From Leptospiraceae bacterium (GTDB taxonomy: Bacteria > Spirochaetota > Leptospiria > Leptospirales > Leptospiraceae), in the NCBI GenBank assembly GCA_027485405.1, contig JAIXRB010000086.1, forward strand, positions 1 to 34,215: a DNA stretch of 34,215 bases. Direction: 5' to 3'. The notes under the pieces were generated by a model. It saw only the letters and a list, made by a program, of their open reading frames with translations. It was not told the DNA's origin and searched no databases. Below, in pieces: positions 16,378 to 24,621 of the stretch. Position 1 is the first letter of the stretch. Each line of letters starts with the position of its first letter. The position numbers and the translations under genes are program-made.

Positions 16378-17173
16378 CTTTCACTAAGATTCTAACTTGC
16401 TCTTCGAGGATTTCAGTTAGATCCTTGGATGCCTTTTTTTCAGGTCCTTGTGGAAAATCTTGAGGCAGGATCGGTTTGCCTATCGTATAGCGGATCTTAG
16501 CGCGAAAAGCCTTGCCGGTTAAAAATGCTTCGGGAGTCGACATTTTCCAAGCTCCACCAATTCCAGAAGGAATGATGGGAACTCCTGCTCGTATCGCAAT
16601 TTTAGCTGGCAGTGCTTTGAATGGACCCATTTCTCCTGACTCAGTTCTTGTGCCTTCTGGATAGATTGAGACAATCTCACCTGCTTTCAAAAGATCTACC
16701 ATGTAATTCTCAAGCTGTTCGTAGTACTGCATCGCATCTTTTTTGGTCATCTCAGATTCGTTGACAGCGTTTCGGATGATTGGCATACTACCCCAACTGA
16801 TCAGGTTTCGTTTGTAGAGATTGCCTAATGTGTTAAGCGTGTTTTCAATCAAAGGTTTGGCGAAACTCAGTGGCGGATATTGGAAAGGGCTGGAAGGATG
16901 ATCTATAAATTTTAAAATGTCTTCTTGCGGATGAAAGAGCTCATATTTTCCTAAATAGACGATCTTACGATCGGCATAGGCTCCTTGGACCACAACGTCC
17001 AAGTAATCCGTATGGTTGGATATCAGAACCGCGCCCCCAGACTTCGGAATGTTCTCGAAGCCAGAAATTTTGATATCGTAAATGAGATCGAGGACAGTCC
17101 TCAAAACGGCGACGGGTACCTGCCTAGGCACCATGAAAAGACTATCGAGAAAATCAGATTCGGTTGGTTCCAT
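16367..17173 (-). CDS. PlsC-type 1-acylglycerol-3-phosphate O-acyltransferase family
   Basis: 268 residues. The acyltransferase motif I is N-H54-T-D-Y-L-D59 (HX4D, catalytic His and Asp) and motif III is Y-P-E-G-T-R (171-176), followed by PIIPSGIGG (motif IV-like). The family transfers acyl groups to lysophosphatidate or related acceptors at the inner membrane. The stretch between motif I and the G-S-M-P-I-I-R-N segment holds about 35 more residues than usual (about 80-120), rich in P, S and F, so the acceptor may differ from lysophosphatidate. There is no strong TM segment, suggesting a peripheral protein. It is divergent from a flippase, a plausible envelope-lipid context, and convergent with the two-TM protein. 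Confidence 0.87.
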   Translation of the reverse strand: MEPTESDFLDSLFMVPRQVPVAVLRTVLDLIYDIKISGFENIPKSGGAVLISNHTDYLDVVVQGAYADRKIVYLGKYELFHPQEDILKFIDHPSSPFQYPPLSFAKPLIENTLNTLGNLYKRNLISWGSMPIIRNAVNESEMTKKDAMQYYEQLENYMVDLLKAGEIVSIYPEGTRTESGEMGPFKALPAKIAIRAGVPIIPSGIGGAWKMSTPEAFLTGKAFRAKIRYTIGKPILPQDFPQGPEKKASKDLTEILEEQVRILVKVSS

Positions 17174-17262
17174 AGAAACTGCCTATCATTTGAAAATAAA
17201 ACTTTATGAAATCAAGTTGGATTTTGATACTAGATTGGAAAAACCATGGAAAAAATGCTTAA

Positions 17263-18546
17263 ATGCAAAAAGTAACTAAATTCCTTCTTTTATTGAAGGG
17301 GGAGCTGTTACGCGAAGGAGTTTTAAAAAACTCCCTTTTTGTCAGCATTTCCAAGGTTTTTTCTTCAATTACAAACCTAGCTTTCATGATTTATGCGGTC
17401 AATTTGCTCACTCGAGCAGAAAACGGCAGACTTCAGGTTTATTTGGGGTTTTTACCCGTTATTTTAGCTATCGCTGAATTTGGGCTCCCCACAGCACTTA
17501 TCAAATACATATCGCCCCAAGCTGAAAAAGGGGCAAATCCTGGTGAAATCCTCGCGGCATCACTACGGATCAAATTCTATTCATTTTTGGTGCTCGTCGC
17601 CATGGCTTGTTTCGCTTTCTTTACCACTAGCGAGAACTATCTCACCTTATTTGTCTTGGTAGCGGGTGGAGTTATCATTTCATTTTTGTCTTATTTTGAG
17701 AGCATCTTTGTCTCTTATCGAAATTACCTAGCTCTTTCCATTTGGACACCCCTTCCTAACTTGATACGAATATCTTTGCTAATTTTGTTAGCTGAAAATG
17801 CTCCCCACCCTCTTTCTTATCTAGACATTTTGGTGATTTTTGCTCTTTCTCCTATTTTTGTTTTATTCCTGTTTTTCTTTTTCCTTAAAGGAAAAAATCT
17901 CTCCTGGTCTGCACCCAGAGTTGAGGTAAAACTTGCCGAAAAGAAACTACTTCTCTTCAATCTTTGGGCTTTCGCCGCTTCAATTTTTGCGATTCTTTCT
18001 GATCGCCTTGAAATTTTCTTTTTAAATGAATTCCATCCGCCAGAAATCGTAGCCGATTATGGAACAGCATTGCAACTGTTTAGTGGCTTTGTAATCATTT
18101 TGAGTACGTTTAGCTCGATTATTTATCCAAAGCTTTCACGATTGCATGATACAAACGAGTTTCGCCCTTTTTTAATCAAAGCAGTTGGATTAGGTGGTTT
18201 AGTTGCTTTGCTACTTAGTCCCGGTTTCTTTTTAGGTGAACCCATTTTAACCTTACTCTTTGGTGCCAAGTACGTTAACTCAATTCCTATATTCAAAATC
18301 CTGTATCCAAACTTTCTCCTTCAACTGGTTTTTGCACCGCTTGGGATGGCTTTATTTGCTATGGGTCAACCAAAAATGTTAGCTGGACTAGCTTGCCTTA
18401 GATTGATTTTTGGTTGTCTTTTTGATTTTTGGATTATTCCCAATTGGGGAGGGGAAGGAGCGGCTATATCGCTTTTTCTTGGACAGATTGTTTCTTGGCT
18501 GTTGTTAATCGGTTATTTTATGGCTTTCTTTCGAAAAGAGGCATAG
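17263..18546 (+). CDS. MOP-superfamily polysaccharide/lipid flippase (Wzx-like)
   Basis: 427 residues with about 12 hydrophobic segments, beginning with an amphipathic N-terminus and S-K-V-F-S-S-I-T-N-L-A-F-M-I-Y-A, the usual opening of the polysaccharide-biosynthesis/MATE-like family. Charged residues within membrane segments (LLTRAENGRLQVYLG, SDRLEIFFLNEF) and a P-K-L-S-R-L loop are as in Wzx/MurJ-like exporters. It would move a lipid-linked saccharide or similar substrate across the inner membrane. No glycosyltransferases lie nearby, so the substrate is unknown. A 9-codon ORF from ATG 17246 (M-E-K-M-L-K-C-K-K-stop) overlaps the start out of frame and could couple translation. A gene for a predicted outer-membrane protein follows 30 bases downstream. 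Confidence 0.82.
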   Translation: MQKVTKFLLLLKGELLREGVLKNSLFVSISKVFSSITNLAFMIYAVNLLTRAENGRLQVYLGFLPVILAIAEFGLPTALIKYISPQAEKGANPGEILAASLRIKFYSFLVLVAMACFAFFTTSENYLTLFVLVAGGVIISFLSYFESIFVSYRNYLALSIWTPLPNLIRISLLILLAENAPHPLSYLDILVIFALSPIFVLFLFFFFLKGKNLSWSAPRVEVKLAEKKLLLFNLWAFAASIFAILSDRLEIFFLNEFHPPEIVADYGTALQLFSGFVIILSTFSSIIYPKLSRLHDTNEFRPFLIKAVGLGGLVALLLSPGFFLGEPILTLLFGAKYVNSIPIFKILYPNFLLQLVFAPLGMALFAMGQPKMLAGLACLRLIFGCLFDFWIIPNWGGEGAAISLFLGQIVSWLLLIGYFMAFFRKEA

Positions 18547-18576
18547 TCCTTTTCTGAATAGGCAAGAATCAGACAA

Positions 18577-19959
18577 ATGAAATCCAAAAACAACAGCAAA
18601 GCTTTTGCGAGCGCTTTCATTTCCATAGTTGTTATCGGTGGTTTCTTTTATCCTCTCCGATCCGAATCTTATTCTGCCTACCGTTGGGATGATTTCAACT
18701 CTTCTCGCCAATTCGGAAAAGTTCCGTTAGGGTCTTTTTCCAGGGCAGAATCCCAAAAAGAGACTGTATCCCTGTATGTTGGCGGCCAAGGCTTCTCTCA
18801 AAAAGGGGGAGAAGATGAGAAGTTAGTGGCGCGAAACACCAATCGACTTTTTCTTTCCCCCGAAGTTCGATATTTTTTAGATTCAAAATGGGGTCGAATT
18901 GGTTTCACTGCTTCCTTTCTCGGAGAAAGAATCAAAAAAACAGTCACAGAATCAAACGTTCACTCGAAGTTTGATGGAGAAGCAATCCTTAGTTACGAAT
19001 TGCCTTACAAAGGGATTCGAGCTGGATTAGAATCAGGAAGAGGGTTTCAAAGACTCGATTCCTTTGGATTCCTCTTTACTGGCTTTGCCAATTATGCGCA
19101 ATTGAGAGTTCAAATTCCAAACTTCTCTCAGCTTACTTTACTTGGACTCAGGTTTGAAACTCTCGATCCATTCATAGCACCAAACAGACAATCTAAATCA
19201 GAAAATCAAATCATTGGTGGCGACTTGAATTTTTTGTTTATACCTTTTTTCAAAAAGAACCAGATTTTTGGATATCTGTATACTTCTCCTTCTAATGCGA
19301 ATTTTGTGCAAAATCAGTTTTTCTTTTTTCCTGGTTTTCAGTTTCAATACTTCGGTTGGGAATCGCAATCGGATTTGTTTCTTTCTCATTTTCGCTTAGA
19401 TCTATTCTTTAGCCGTCAAGTTGGGGAAATACATCGAAAAACAAAAGCTTTCGACGAAGAAAGAAGCAGTTCGTCTTCCTACCTTGCCTATGGATCTCTT
19501 CAATTTGAATCCCAAACTTACTCCATCTCATTGGCAGGTTTAGGTACAAAACGTACCAATCAGTTGGCTTCCGATAGAAAAGAAGACGGCTTTTTATTCC
19601 CAAATTCTCAACCGCGAGTCTTAGGTGGATATAGTAGTTTTTTCTTATTTCAGAACTTTTTAGGAACCAACTCGGCGGCTTTTTTAGATCTAGGCGAAAG
19701 CAGAAGACCCGATTACAATCGAAATGGTTTTCAATTGGGGGGAGTTCAATTTTCAAAACAATGGAATGCAAACTGGGGATCCGATTTTTTTCTAAACGGA
19801 GCCGTCACTTCGATGGGAAAAGGGGCTGAGGGAATTGCTAGAATTCGTTATCTTTTTGACAATGAAAAGAGTTATGTTTTAGCCTCGATCTGCTATGCGA
19901 GAAACGAGACCAGGGAAGAGTTTTGGAGATTCTATTTGTCTGCTATGGGTTCTTTTTGA
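18577..19959 (+). CDS. Predicted outer-membrane beta-barrel protein, unknown function
   Basis: 460 residues. Residues 1-30 form a signal peptide (basic start, hydrophobic FASAFISIVVIGGFFYPL, cleavage near RSES). The mature part is rich in Gly, Ser, Phe, Tyr and Arg with many short alternating amphipathic strands and turns, and it ends in M-G-S-F. A C-terminal Phe after an aromatic strand is the usual BAM-recognised signature. I count room for about 16-18 strands, but the exact number is not determinable by eye. No family was recognised. It lies 30 bases after the flippase in the same direction, so the two may be one transcript with an envelope export role. Its end overlaps the convergent REC-HATPase gene by 28 bases. 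Confidence 0.75.
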   Translation: MKSKNNSKAFASAFISIVVIGGFFYPLRSESYSAYRWDDFNSSRQFGKVPLGSFSRAESQKETVSLYVGGQGFSQKGGEDEKLVARNTNRLFLSPEVRYFLDSKWGRIGFTASFLGERIKKTVTESNVHSKFDGEAILSYELPYKGIRAGLESGRGFQRLDSFGFLFTGFANYAQLRVQIPNFSQLTLLGLRFETLDPFIAPNRQSKSENQIIGGDLNFLFIPFFKKNQIFGYLYTSPSNANFVQNQFFFFPGFQFQYFGWESQSDLFLSHFRLDLFFSRQVGEIHRKTKAFDEERSSSSSYLAYGSLQFESQTYSISLAGLGTKRTNQLASDRKEDGFLFPNSQPRVLGGYSSFFLFQNFLGTNSAAFLDLGESRRPDYNRNGFQLGGVQFSKQWNANWGSDFFLNGAVTSMGKGAEGIARIRYLFDNEKSYVLASICYARNETREEFWRFYLSAMGSF

Positions 19960-20834
19960 ATGCTCCAAGACTTAAAAACCTCAACTCGATTTCCCTTCTC
20001 GTTGTAAGTGATGGAATCAATGTTCATTCGAGACAAGAAAATGCCTCTACCACTCACTAGATTTCTTGTTGGGTTTTCAATTGGATTTGGAACTGAGTTG
20101 AGATCAAACCCTTCGCCTGGATCTTCCACCGTCAAATGAAAACCCTGCTCGTTTGCCTGGATAGAAACTAACACTTTTTCATTGGACTTTCTACAAGCAT
20201 CTTCCACTCGGCTATAATAATCTTCACCTGATTCTAAAATTGCTTTTTTTTCAAAGTATTTGATTCGACCCACACCATGTTCTATGGCATTTGCAATTAA
20301 CTCATGCAAAACTATCTTGATTGAAAAAAGGTCTTCTTTGGGTAAATAATAAAAGTAATCAAAGTGACTGCAAATATGATCCACGAATTTAGGAACCTGT
20401 CGGATCTCAGGCGAAAAATGGAGACGAAAGGAAAGATCGAAATAGGCTATATGATTTAAAGAAACTTCGCTTTTGTCAACTTTGTTGATGTTGAGTTTTT
20501 GGATTCGGTCTTTAAGAGCCGACATTTTAAAGGGCTTTAAGAAAAAATCTATTGCCCCTAACCGGAATGTCTTTATGGCTATCTCGATGTCACTGTCACC
20601 AGTAATAACTATAAAAGGACTATTTTTTCCGGTTCGTCTTAGTTCTTCGATGAGCTCAAGTCCACTCATCTTTGGTAAGCTAATGTCTGAAATGATTAGA
20701 TCGTAATCAATGTTACTAGCTTTTTCGAAAGCTTCCAGGCCATTTACTGCTAGATCAATAGAATGCTCTGATTTGTGAAACTCGACAAATAATTCGCGAA
20801 TCGATTCTTCGTCGTCAACAAACAAAATATTCAT
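19932..20834 (-). CDS. Receiver domain fused to RsbW-like HATPase (anti-sigma kinase type)
   Basis: 300 residues from ATG 20834; the TTG one codon upstream is ignored because the ATG sits in a TGATG stop/start overlap with the preceding gene. Residues 1-118 are a CheY-like receiver with D7-D8, phospho-acceptor D50 (IISDISLP) and K100 (FLKPF). Residues about 135-295 are a GHKL ATPase of the RsbW/SpoIIAB type: N box E178-L-I-A-N182-A-I-E-H, D-P-G-E-G-F (238-243) and G-R-G-I-F-L-S-R. There is no HisKA, so it is a receiver-controlled serine kinase or anti-sigma-like switch and not a histidine kinase. It is the last gene of a four-gene operon with two exported protease-like proteins. Its partner (anti-anti-sigma or sigma factor) is not in the window. 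Confidence 0.88.
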   Translation of the reverse strand: MNILFVDDEESIRELFVEFHKSEHSIDLAVNGLEAFEKASNIDYDLIISDISLPKMSGLELIEELRRTGKNSPFIVITGDSDIEIAIKTFRLGAIDFFLKPFKMSALKDRIQKLNINKVDKSEVSLNHIAYFDLSFRLHFSPEIRQVPKFVDHICSHFDYFYYLPKEDLFSIKIVLHELIANAIEHGVGRIKYFEKKAILESGEDYYSRVEDACRKSNEKVLVSIQANEQGFHLTVEDPGEGFDLNSVPNPIENPTRNLVSGRGIFLSRMNIDSITYNEKGNRVEVFKSWSIQKEPIADK

Positions 20835-22222
20835 CAATCATCTAGGTTTGACAGACGACTGATTTTGTATAAACTAAAAATTTCACTTTGAATTTGTTTT
20901 AAATCGGATCGGGTGAAAACAGCCACCTTTCCTCCCGAAAATTCAAAAGCCAAGTAAGTGCCCTCAGATTGCTCTATTTTGCGCTTTAACTGCCCAAGAG
21001 ACGTAATTCTTTCTCCGTTTACTGTTTGGAGGATCAAGTCTTGGAAGTCGTGATAGCCCGAATTTCCATCCACAGGGAAAACTCGACTTAGAATTACAAT
21101 TTTTTCTCTAATGGGGTGAGCTTTACTTTGAAAGAAATCAAGTAAATAGAGTAGTTTCTTATCAGATTTGGCTCGGTATTCTTCACCAAACTCTTTCAGG
21201 TATGATCCAGTTAGCTCAGTAAAGAAAAACCCTCCCATAATAAAATATTGAGGCTTTAATCCTTTGGCTTGCTCCGGAATCAGAAATGCATCTGTTTGAA
21301 AGGCTGACAAAGGATAGGTAACTTTGACTAACCTGCGATTTCTATAAACAGATAGTTCTATCACGGAACCAGTTTTACGCAAAGCACCTGATTTTTCGCG
21401 TAGGATTAGATCCAGAAGTTTATCTCTTTTATCCCAATCACTGACCGATTGGATTGTTTGCCCATTGACCGAAACTATGCAATCTCCAGGAAACAACGAG
21501 TATGCTGGTCCGACTCCTGGAAACACTTCTGAAACCAGAGTACCTTTGTCATATGGGCCCAGAAAGTATGCTCTTTCAGACGGAGTGGGTGAAATGTCCA
21601 GTTGCATCCCTGGATGGGCAAACCTTTTCTTGTCATTTGTTTCTTCTGAGAAATGACGTACATACTCAGCGGGAACCAAAACATCTCCCAAAATCAGTCC
21701 ACATAGATTTCCATTTACAATCAGGAAGTTAGGTTCTTCCGATTCTTTTTTATCTAAGAGTGTGGCTTTTAAATATGTATGCGAAAAAGGAAGTTGAATG
21801 TACTTTGTTTTGCCTTTGGGACAAAGCTTAGCTTCTTTCTGAGCATCCAAAGAAACTTGGACTGGAATTCTTTCCTTTTCTAAAGACTTCAAGAGTAAGA
21901 AACCTGTTTCAGGATCATAAGAAACTATTGTTAACTTAGCCAAAGCATAGTCCGTAGAATCAAAATCTGCATATACAGGTCTTTGTTGGTTTAGCGTAAT
22001 AGTGAAGAAGATCCCGTTCCCTAGATGAATTGCTTTGCTTTTTTTTACAAAAGGTTCACCCACCATCCATGGATTCTGATGTGAAACCCGCTGAAATACA
22101 ACATTCAAATCGATTTGATTGGGATTTTCAAAAGGATTCGCAAAGGCGAAGGTTTTATTTCCACCATTTAACAAGAATATTATGCAAAAGATAAAGAAAT
22201 AGAGAGATTTAAAGTTCTTCAT
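20834..22222 (-). CDS. Exported PDZ protein with degenerate trypsin-like domain (pseudoprotease)
   Basis: 462 residues from ATG 22222 (GGGG at good spacing; an alternative ATG is at 22234). A signal peptide covers about 1-27 (YFFIFCIIFLLNGGNKTFA). Residues about 38-195 follow the order of an S1C protease domain, but each catalytic position is changed. The LTNAHV segment becomes F-T-I-T-L-N (73-78), the Asp segment reads Y-D-P-E-T-G107-F-L-L-L, and GNSGG becomes G171-N-L-C-G175. Residues about 205-300 are a PDZ domain (GTLVSEVFPGVGPAYSLFPGDCIVSVNGQ), with a second PDZ-like part near 400-440 (LILQTVNGERI). I infer a non-catalytic periplasmic partner or regulator of the active protease encoded just upstream, whose gene overlaps it by 14 bases. 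Confidence 0.75.
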   Translation of the reverse strand: MKNFKSLYFFIFCIIFLLNGGNKTFAFANPFENPNQIDLNVVFQRVSHQNPWMVGEPFVKKSKAIHLGNGIFFTITLNQQRPVYADFDSTDYALAKLTIVSYDPETGFLLLKSLEKERIPVQVSLDAQKEAKLCPKGKTKYIQLPFSHTYLKATLLDKKESEEPNFLIVNGNLCGLILGDVLVPAEYVRHFSEETNDKKRFAHPGMQLDISPTPSERAYFLGPYDKGTLVSEVFPGVGPAYSLFPGDCIVSVNGQTIQSVSDWDKRDKLLDLILREKSGALRKTGSVIELSVYRNRRLVKVTYPLSAFQTDAFLIPEQAKGLKPQYFIMGGFFFTELTGSYLKEFGEEYRAKSDKKLLYLLDFFQSKAHPIREKIVILSRVFPVDGNSGYHDFQDLILQTVNGERITSLGQLKRKIEQSEGTYLAFEFSGGKVAVFTRSDLKQIQSEIFSLYKISRLSNLDD

Positions 22223-23669
22223 GAATCGCCCCATATCTCTTGCGAGTTCTTATATTAATCTTTCTAATTGCATCAGAATCAAATACAAGTGTCTGGTCCA
22301 AACCTCTAAATTTTAGAACTATAAAGTTCTTTTCATTTTCTTTCCAAGCTTTCTTGAAGTCGTTGAGATCTTTTGGGACATAACCATTGATAGACTCTAC
22401 TACTTTGAATTTAAACTTCTTGTACTTAGATGTTTCTGGATCATCAAAAATGTAGCTCAAAACAATGTCTCTTTCTACAAAACGAAATAGCATGTCTTGG
22501 ATAAAGTAACTGTAATGGTATTTCAAAGAGCTGTCCAAGTCTCCGTCTTCAAATCCAAAAAAGGATTTTGAAATTGGCTGAAAAACAAGCCCTGATTGAA
22601 TAAAATGATCGTCTGGACTGTCCCGATACAAACCTAAAGAAACATTTTTTTTCAAGTTTGAACTGGTTTGGAATTTTTTGCCATTTCGATAGAGTTCAAA
22701 GAGAACACCAGTTCCCATTTGAAACCGTTCAATGTATTCGATTAAGGGCTCTTTTTTTCCCTCTCTCAAAACTTCGCCTTCGTTAGAGATTGCGAAACCA
22801 TCGATGGAAGTTAGAAAATCTCGTTCTTTCAGAGAATTCGAAAAACTAGAGTTAGGGTAAATTCGATTTAAGAAGATCCCGGATTCAGAAACTGGAATCT
22901 TCATCGCTTTTTTCAAAGTAAGAGGCAAGCCACTCTGAAAAGTAAATCCAAGGTTTGGAAAACCATCGTATTTGCTGTCACCTAAGTCTTTTAGAAAATG
23001 TAAAATGATTTCATTTGGAATCAAATAAGCTATGTCTTTTCCAAGCGTACTTATCTGAAAAGCTAGTCCAACAACTTGACCATTTTGAATTGCTGGCCCA
23101 CCTGAATTACCAGGTTGAATATTGGCGTTTATTTTTATTACATTCCTAAAATCCAAACCAGAGAAAGAGTAACGGTTTTTCTCGTAACGAAGAACGGATC
23201 CTTTTTCCACAGTTAGATTTTCCTGACCGTTAGGGAAACCCAATACCAAAAGTTCTGAGCCTAAAATTGGATATGAATCTGCGAATGGTAAATTGCTAGT
23301 TTCTTCTTTAAATTCTGGATCTTCGACGCTAAGCAAAGCCAAATCGCAATCATAACCGATTGCTTTTACTTGCGCTACATAGTCTTTCTTAGAGAATCCA
23401 GTTCGCACAACGATTCGCTTCGAATCCATAATCACATGTGCGTTTGTAAGTATGAGATTCCCTTCTAGCACCAAACCAGAGCCAAACTCGGTGTTGATGC
23501 TTTTCATTTTCCAAGGTTCTATTTTGTTTTCAGCCGAATAACTTTCATTTCTGACAAGGACTACAGATCGAAAGATAGCCTCCACATTGGGTTCAGCCTG
23601 AGCGAACAAGCCTGTGGAAGAAAAACAAAATAAACAAATCCAGACCTTAATGAAAAATTTTCTATTCAT
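22209..23669 (-). CDS. HtrA/Deg-like periplasmic serine protease (S1C) with PDZ-like C-terminus
   Basis: 486 residues. A signal peptide covers 1-24 (FFIKVWICLFCFSSTGLFAQ). The trypsin-like domain has an intact triad: H78 (LTNAHV), D109 (YDCDLALL) and S189 (QPGNSGGPA), with P-N-E-I-I-L-H ending the domain at about 228. Residues about 235-340 form a PDZ domain (SESGIFLNRIYP, FLTSIDG). The remaining 140 residues look like a diverged second PDZ (VVESINGYVPKDLNDFKKAW), an arrangement seen in larger Deg proteins. It would degrade or process misfolded or specific exported proteins. It overlaps the upstream gene by 8 bases and the downstream pseudoprotease by 14, so the proteins are probably made together. 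Confidence 0.92.
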   Translation of the reverse strand: MNRKFFIKVWICLFCFSSTGLFAQAEPNVEAIFRSVVLVRNESYSAENKIEPWKMKSINTEFGSGLVLEGNLILTNAHVIMDSKRIVVRTGFSKKDYVAQVKAIGYDCDLALLSVEDPEFKEETSNLPFADSYPILGSELLVLGFPNGQENLTVEKGSVLRYEKNRYSFSGLDFRNVIKINANIQPGNSGGPAIQNGQVVGLAFQISTLGKDIAYLIPNEIILHFLKDLGDSKYDGFPNLGFTFQSGLPLTLKKAMKIPVSESGIFLNRIYPNSSFSNSLKERDFLTSIDGFAISNEGEVLREGKKEPLIEYIERFQMGTGVLFELYRNGKKFQTSSNLKKNVSLGLYRDSPDDHFIQSGLVFQPISKSFFGFEDGDLDSSLKYHYSYFIQDMLFRFVERDIVLSYIFDDPETSKYKKFKFKVVESINGYVPKDLNDFKKAWKENEKNFIVLKFRGLDQTLVFDSDAIRKINIRTRKRYGAIHEEL

Positions 23670-24453
23670 AGTACAATTGAAAATCCCCCCAAAAAGCCTG
23701 TTCGTCTGTAATTTTTGTCAATCGCACCTTGGCAAAAAATCGATCTCCCGTTTTAACATTTTGAGCAATTGTTCCAGAAACGGTTAACTCACCATTCTTG
23801 TTTCCAGGTACGCGGATGGAGCCATATGGTGAGTCTCTAGTGCACGAAATCTCAAACCGGTAAGCAATCGACTGATCCCAATAAAAACTTTGGTCTTTTG
23901 ATTGAAAGACCAATGGACAGGTATGATCGAAGAACAGCACTAAATCGGTCTTGGATTCTTTTCTTCGATTCGGGTCTCGAGCTAAAGATTTAAAGAACAT
24001 CAAATTTGGGTTATCGTATTGATTCGGATCTACAGAGCCATTGCGCGAAAGAGTTACTTTTGATTGAGTTGGAGCTCCAGCTCGCACTGCCGCAAAGTTT
24101 TCTCCCACTGCTGTTCCAATTTCCCAGTAAAATCTATTGCCAAACTTTTGCTTTCCATAGACTACAATTGAGCCTTTGGAAATGGATCGATTGCGTTTTT
24201 TATCCTTAAACTCAATCAAGACTTCCCTTTGAGAGCTTCCACAAGTGATACTGAAATAGCGAACGATATCAAATTCCGCACTTAGTAAAACTTGGTTTCC
24301 GGAGTCATCTTGGATAGGAAACTTTGAAGTTTTGAATGCTTTAGAATCCGAATTTTCACTTAACTGGCATAATTCTTTTAGGTCTTGGGAAGCATATAGG
24401 TTGCCTATACTTAAATAATAAAGGAGCATTAGAACAAAGAAACAGACTCGCAT
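23662..24453 (-). CDS. Exported protein of unknown function, first gene of protease operon
   Basis: 263 residues from ATG 24453, chosen because it gives a compact signal peptide (MRVCFFVLMLLYYLSIGNLYA, cleavage before S-Q). Upstream in-frame starts are ATG 24492 and TTG 24549; none has a clear SD. The mature protein has two similar halves. Each has a D/F-rich strand, one or more Cys, and a K-G-x-x-x-x-G-K/D-R-F segment (KGSIVVYGKQKFGNRFYWEIG near 125-145; SGTIAQNVKTGDRFFAKVRL near 230-250), suggesting an internal duplication of a beta-rich domain. Four cysteines in the mature part may form disulfides. No family was recognised. It is encoded head-on in one operon with the protease, so it may be a substrate, inhibitor or cofactor. 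Confidence 0.7.
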   Translation of the reverse strand: MRVCFFVLMLLYYLSIGNLYASQDLKELCQLSENSDSKAFKTSKFPIQDDSGNQVLLSAEFDIVRYFSITCGSSQREVLIEFKDKKRNRSISKGSIVVYGKQKFGNRFYWEIGTAVGENFAAVRAGAPTQSKVTLSRNGSVDPNQYDNPNLMFFKSLARDPNRRKESKTDLVLFFDHTCPLVFQSKDQSFYWDQSIAYRFEISCTRDSPYGSIRVPGNKNGELTVSGTIAQNVKTGDRFFAKVRLTKITDEQAFWGDFQLYYE

Positions 24454-24621
24454 CAGAATATTTTGCGTTATATGAAAAATGAAAGCATTCATTTTAGGGA
24501 TTCTAGCTGTACTATCGGAGTTGTGGGACAGGAATATAAAGTCTCCCAAGGGATTTTGAGTTGTTATTATGTCTCAAAATGCTAAAGGTCTTTTTTTTGG
24601 TTTTCAGACTTTCAAAAAATT
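24454..24621. promoter_or_regulatory. Divergent promoter region with an inverted repeat
   Basis: 168 bases between the protease operon and the rhodanese-GH31 unit. Toward the protease operon TATATT can be read as a -10 but without a matching -35. The inverted repeat ATTTTGAG (24553-24560) / CTCAAAAT (24573-24580), with a 12-base spacer, is the clearest structure and is placed like an operator shared by both units. Confidence 0.4.
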
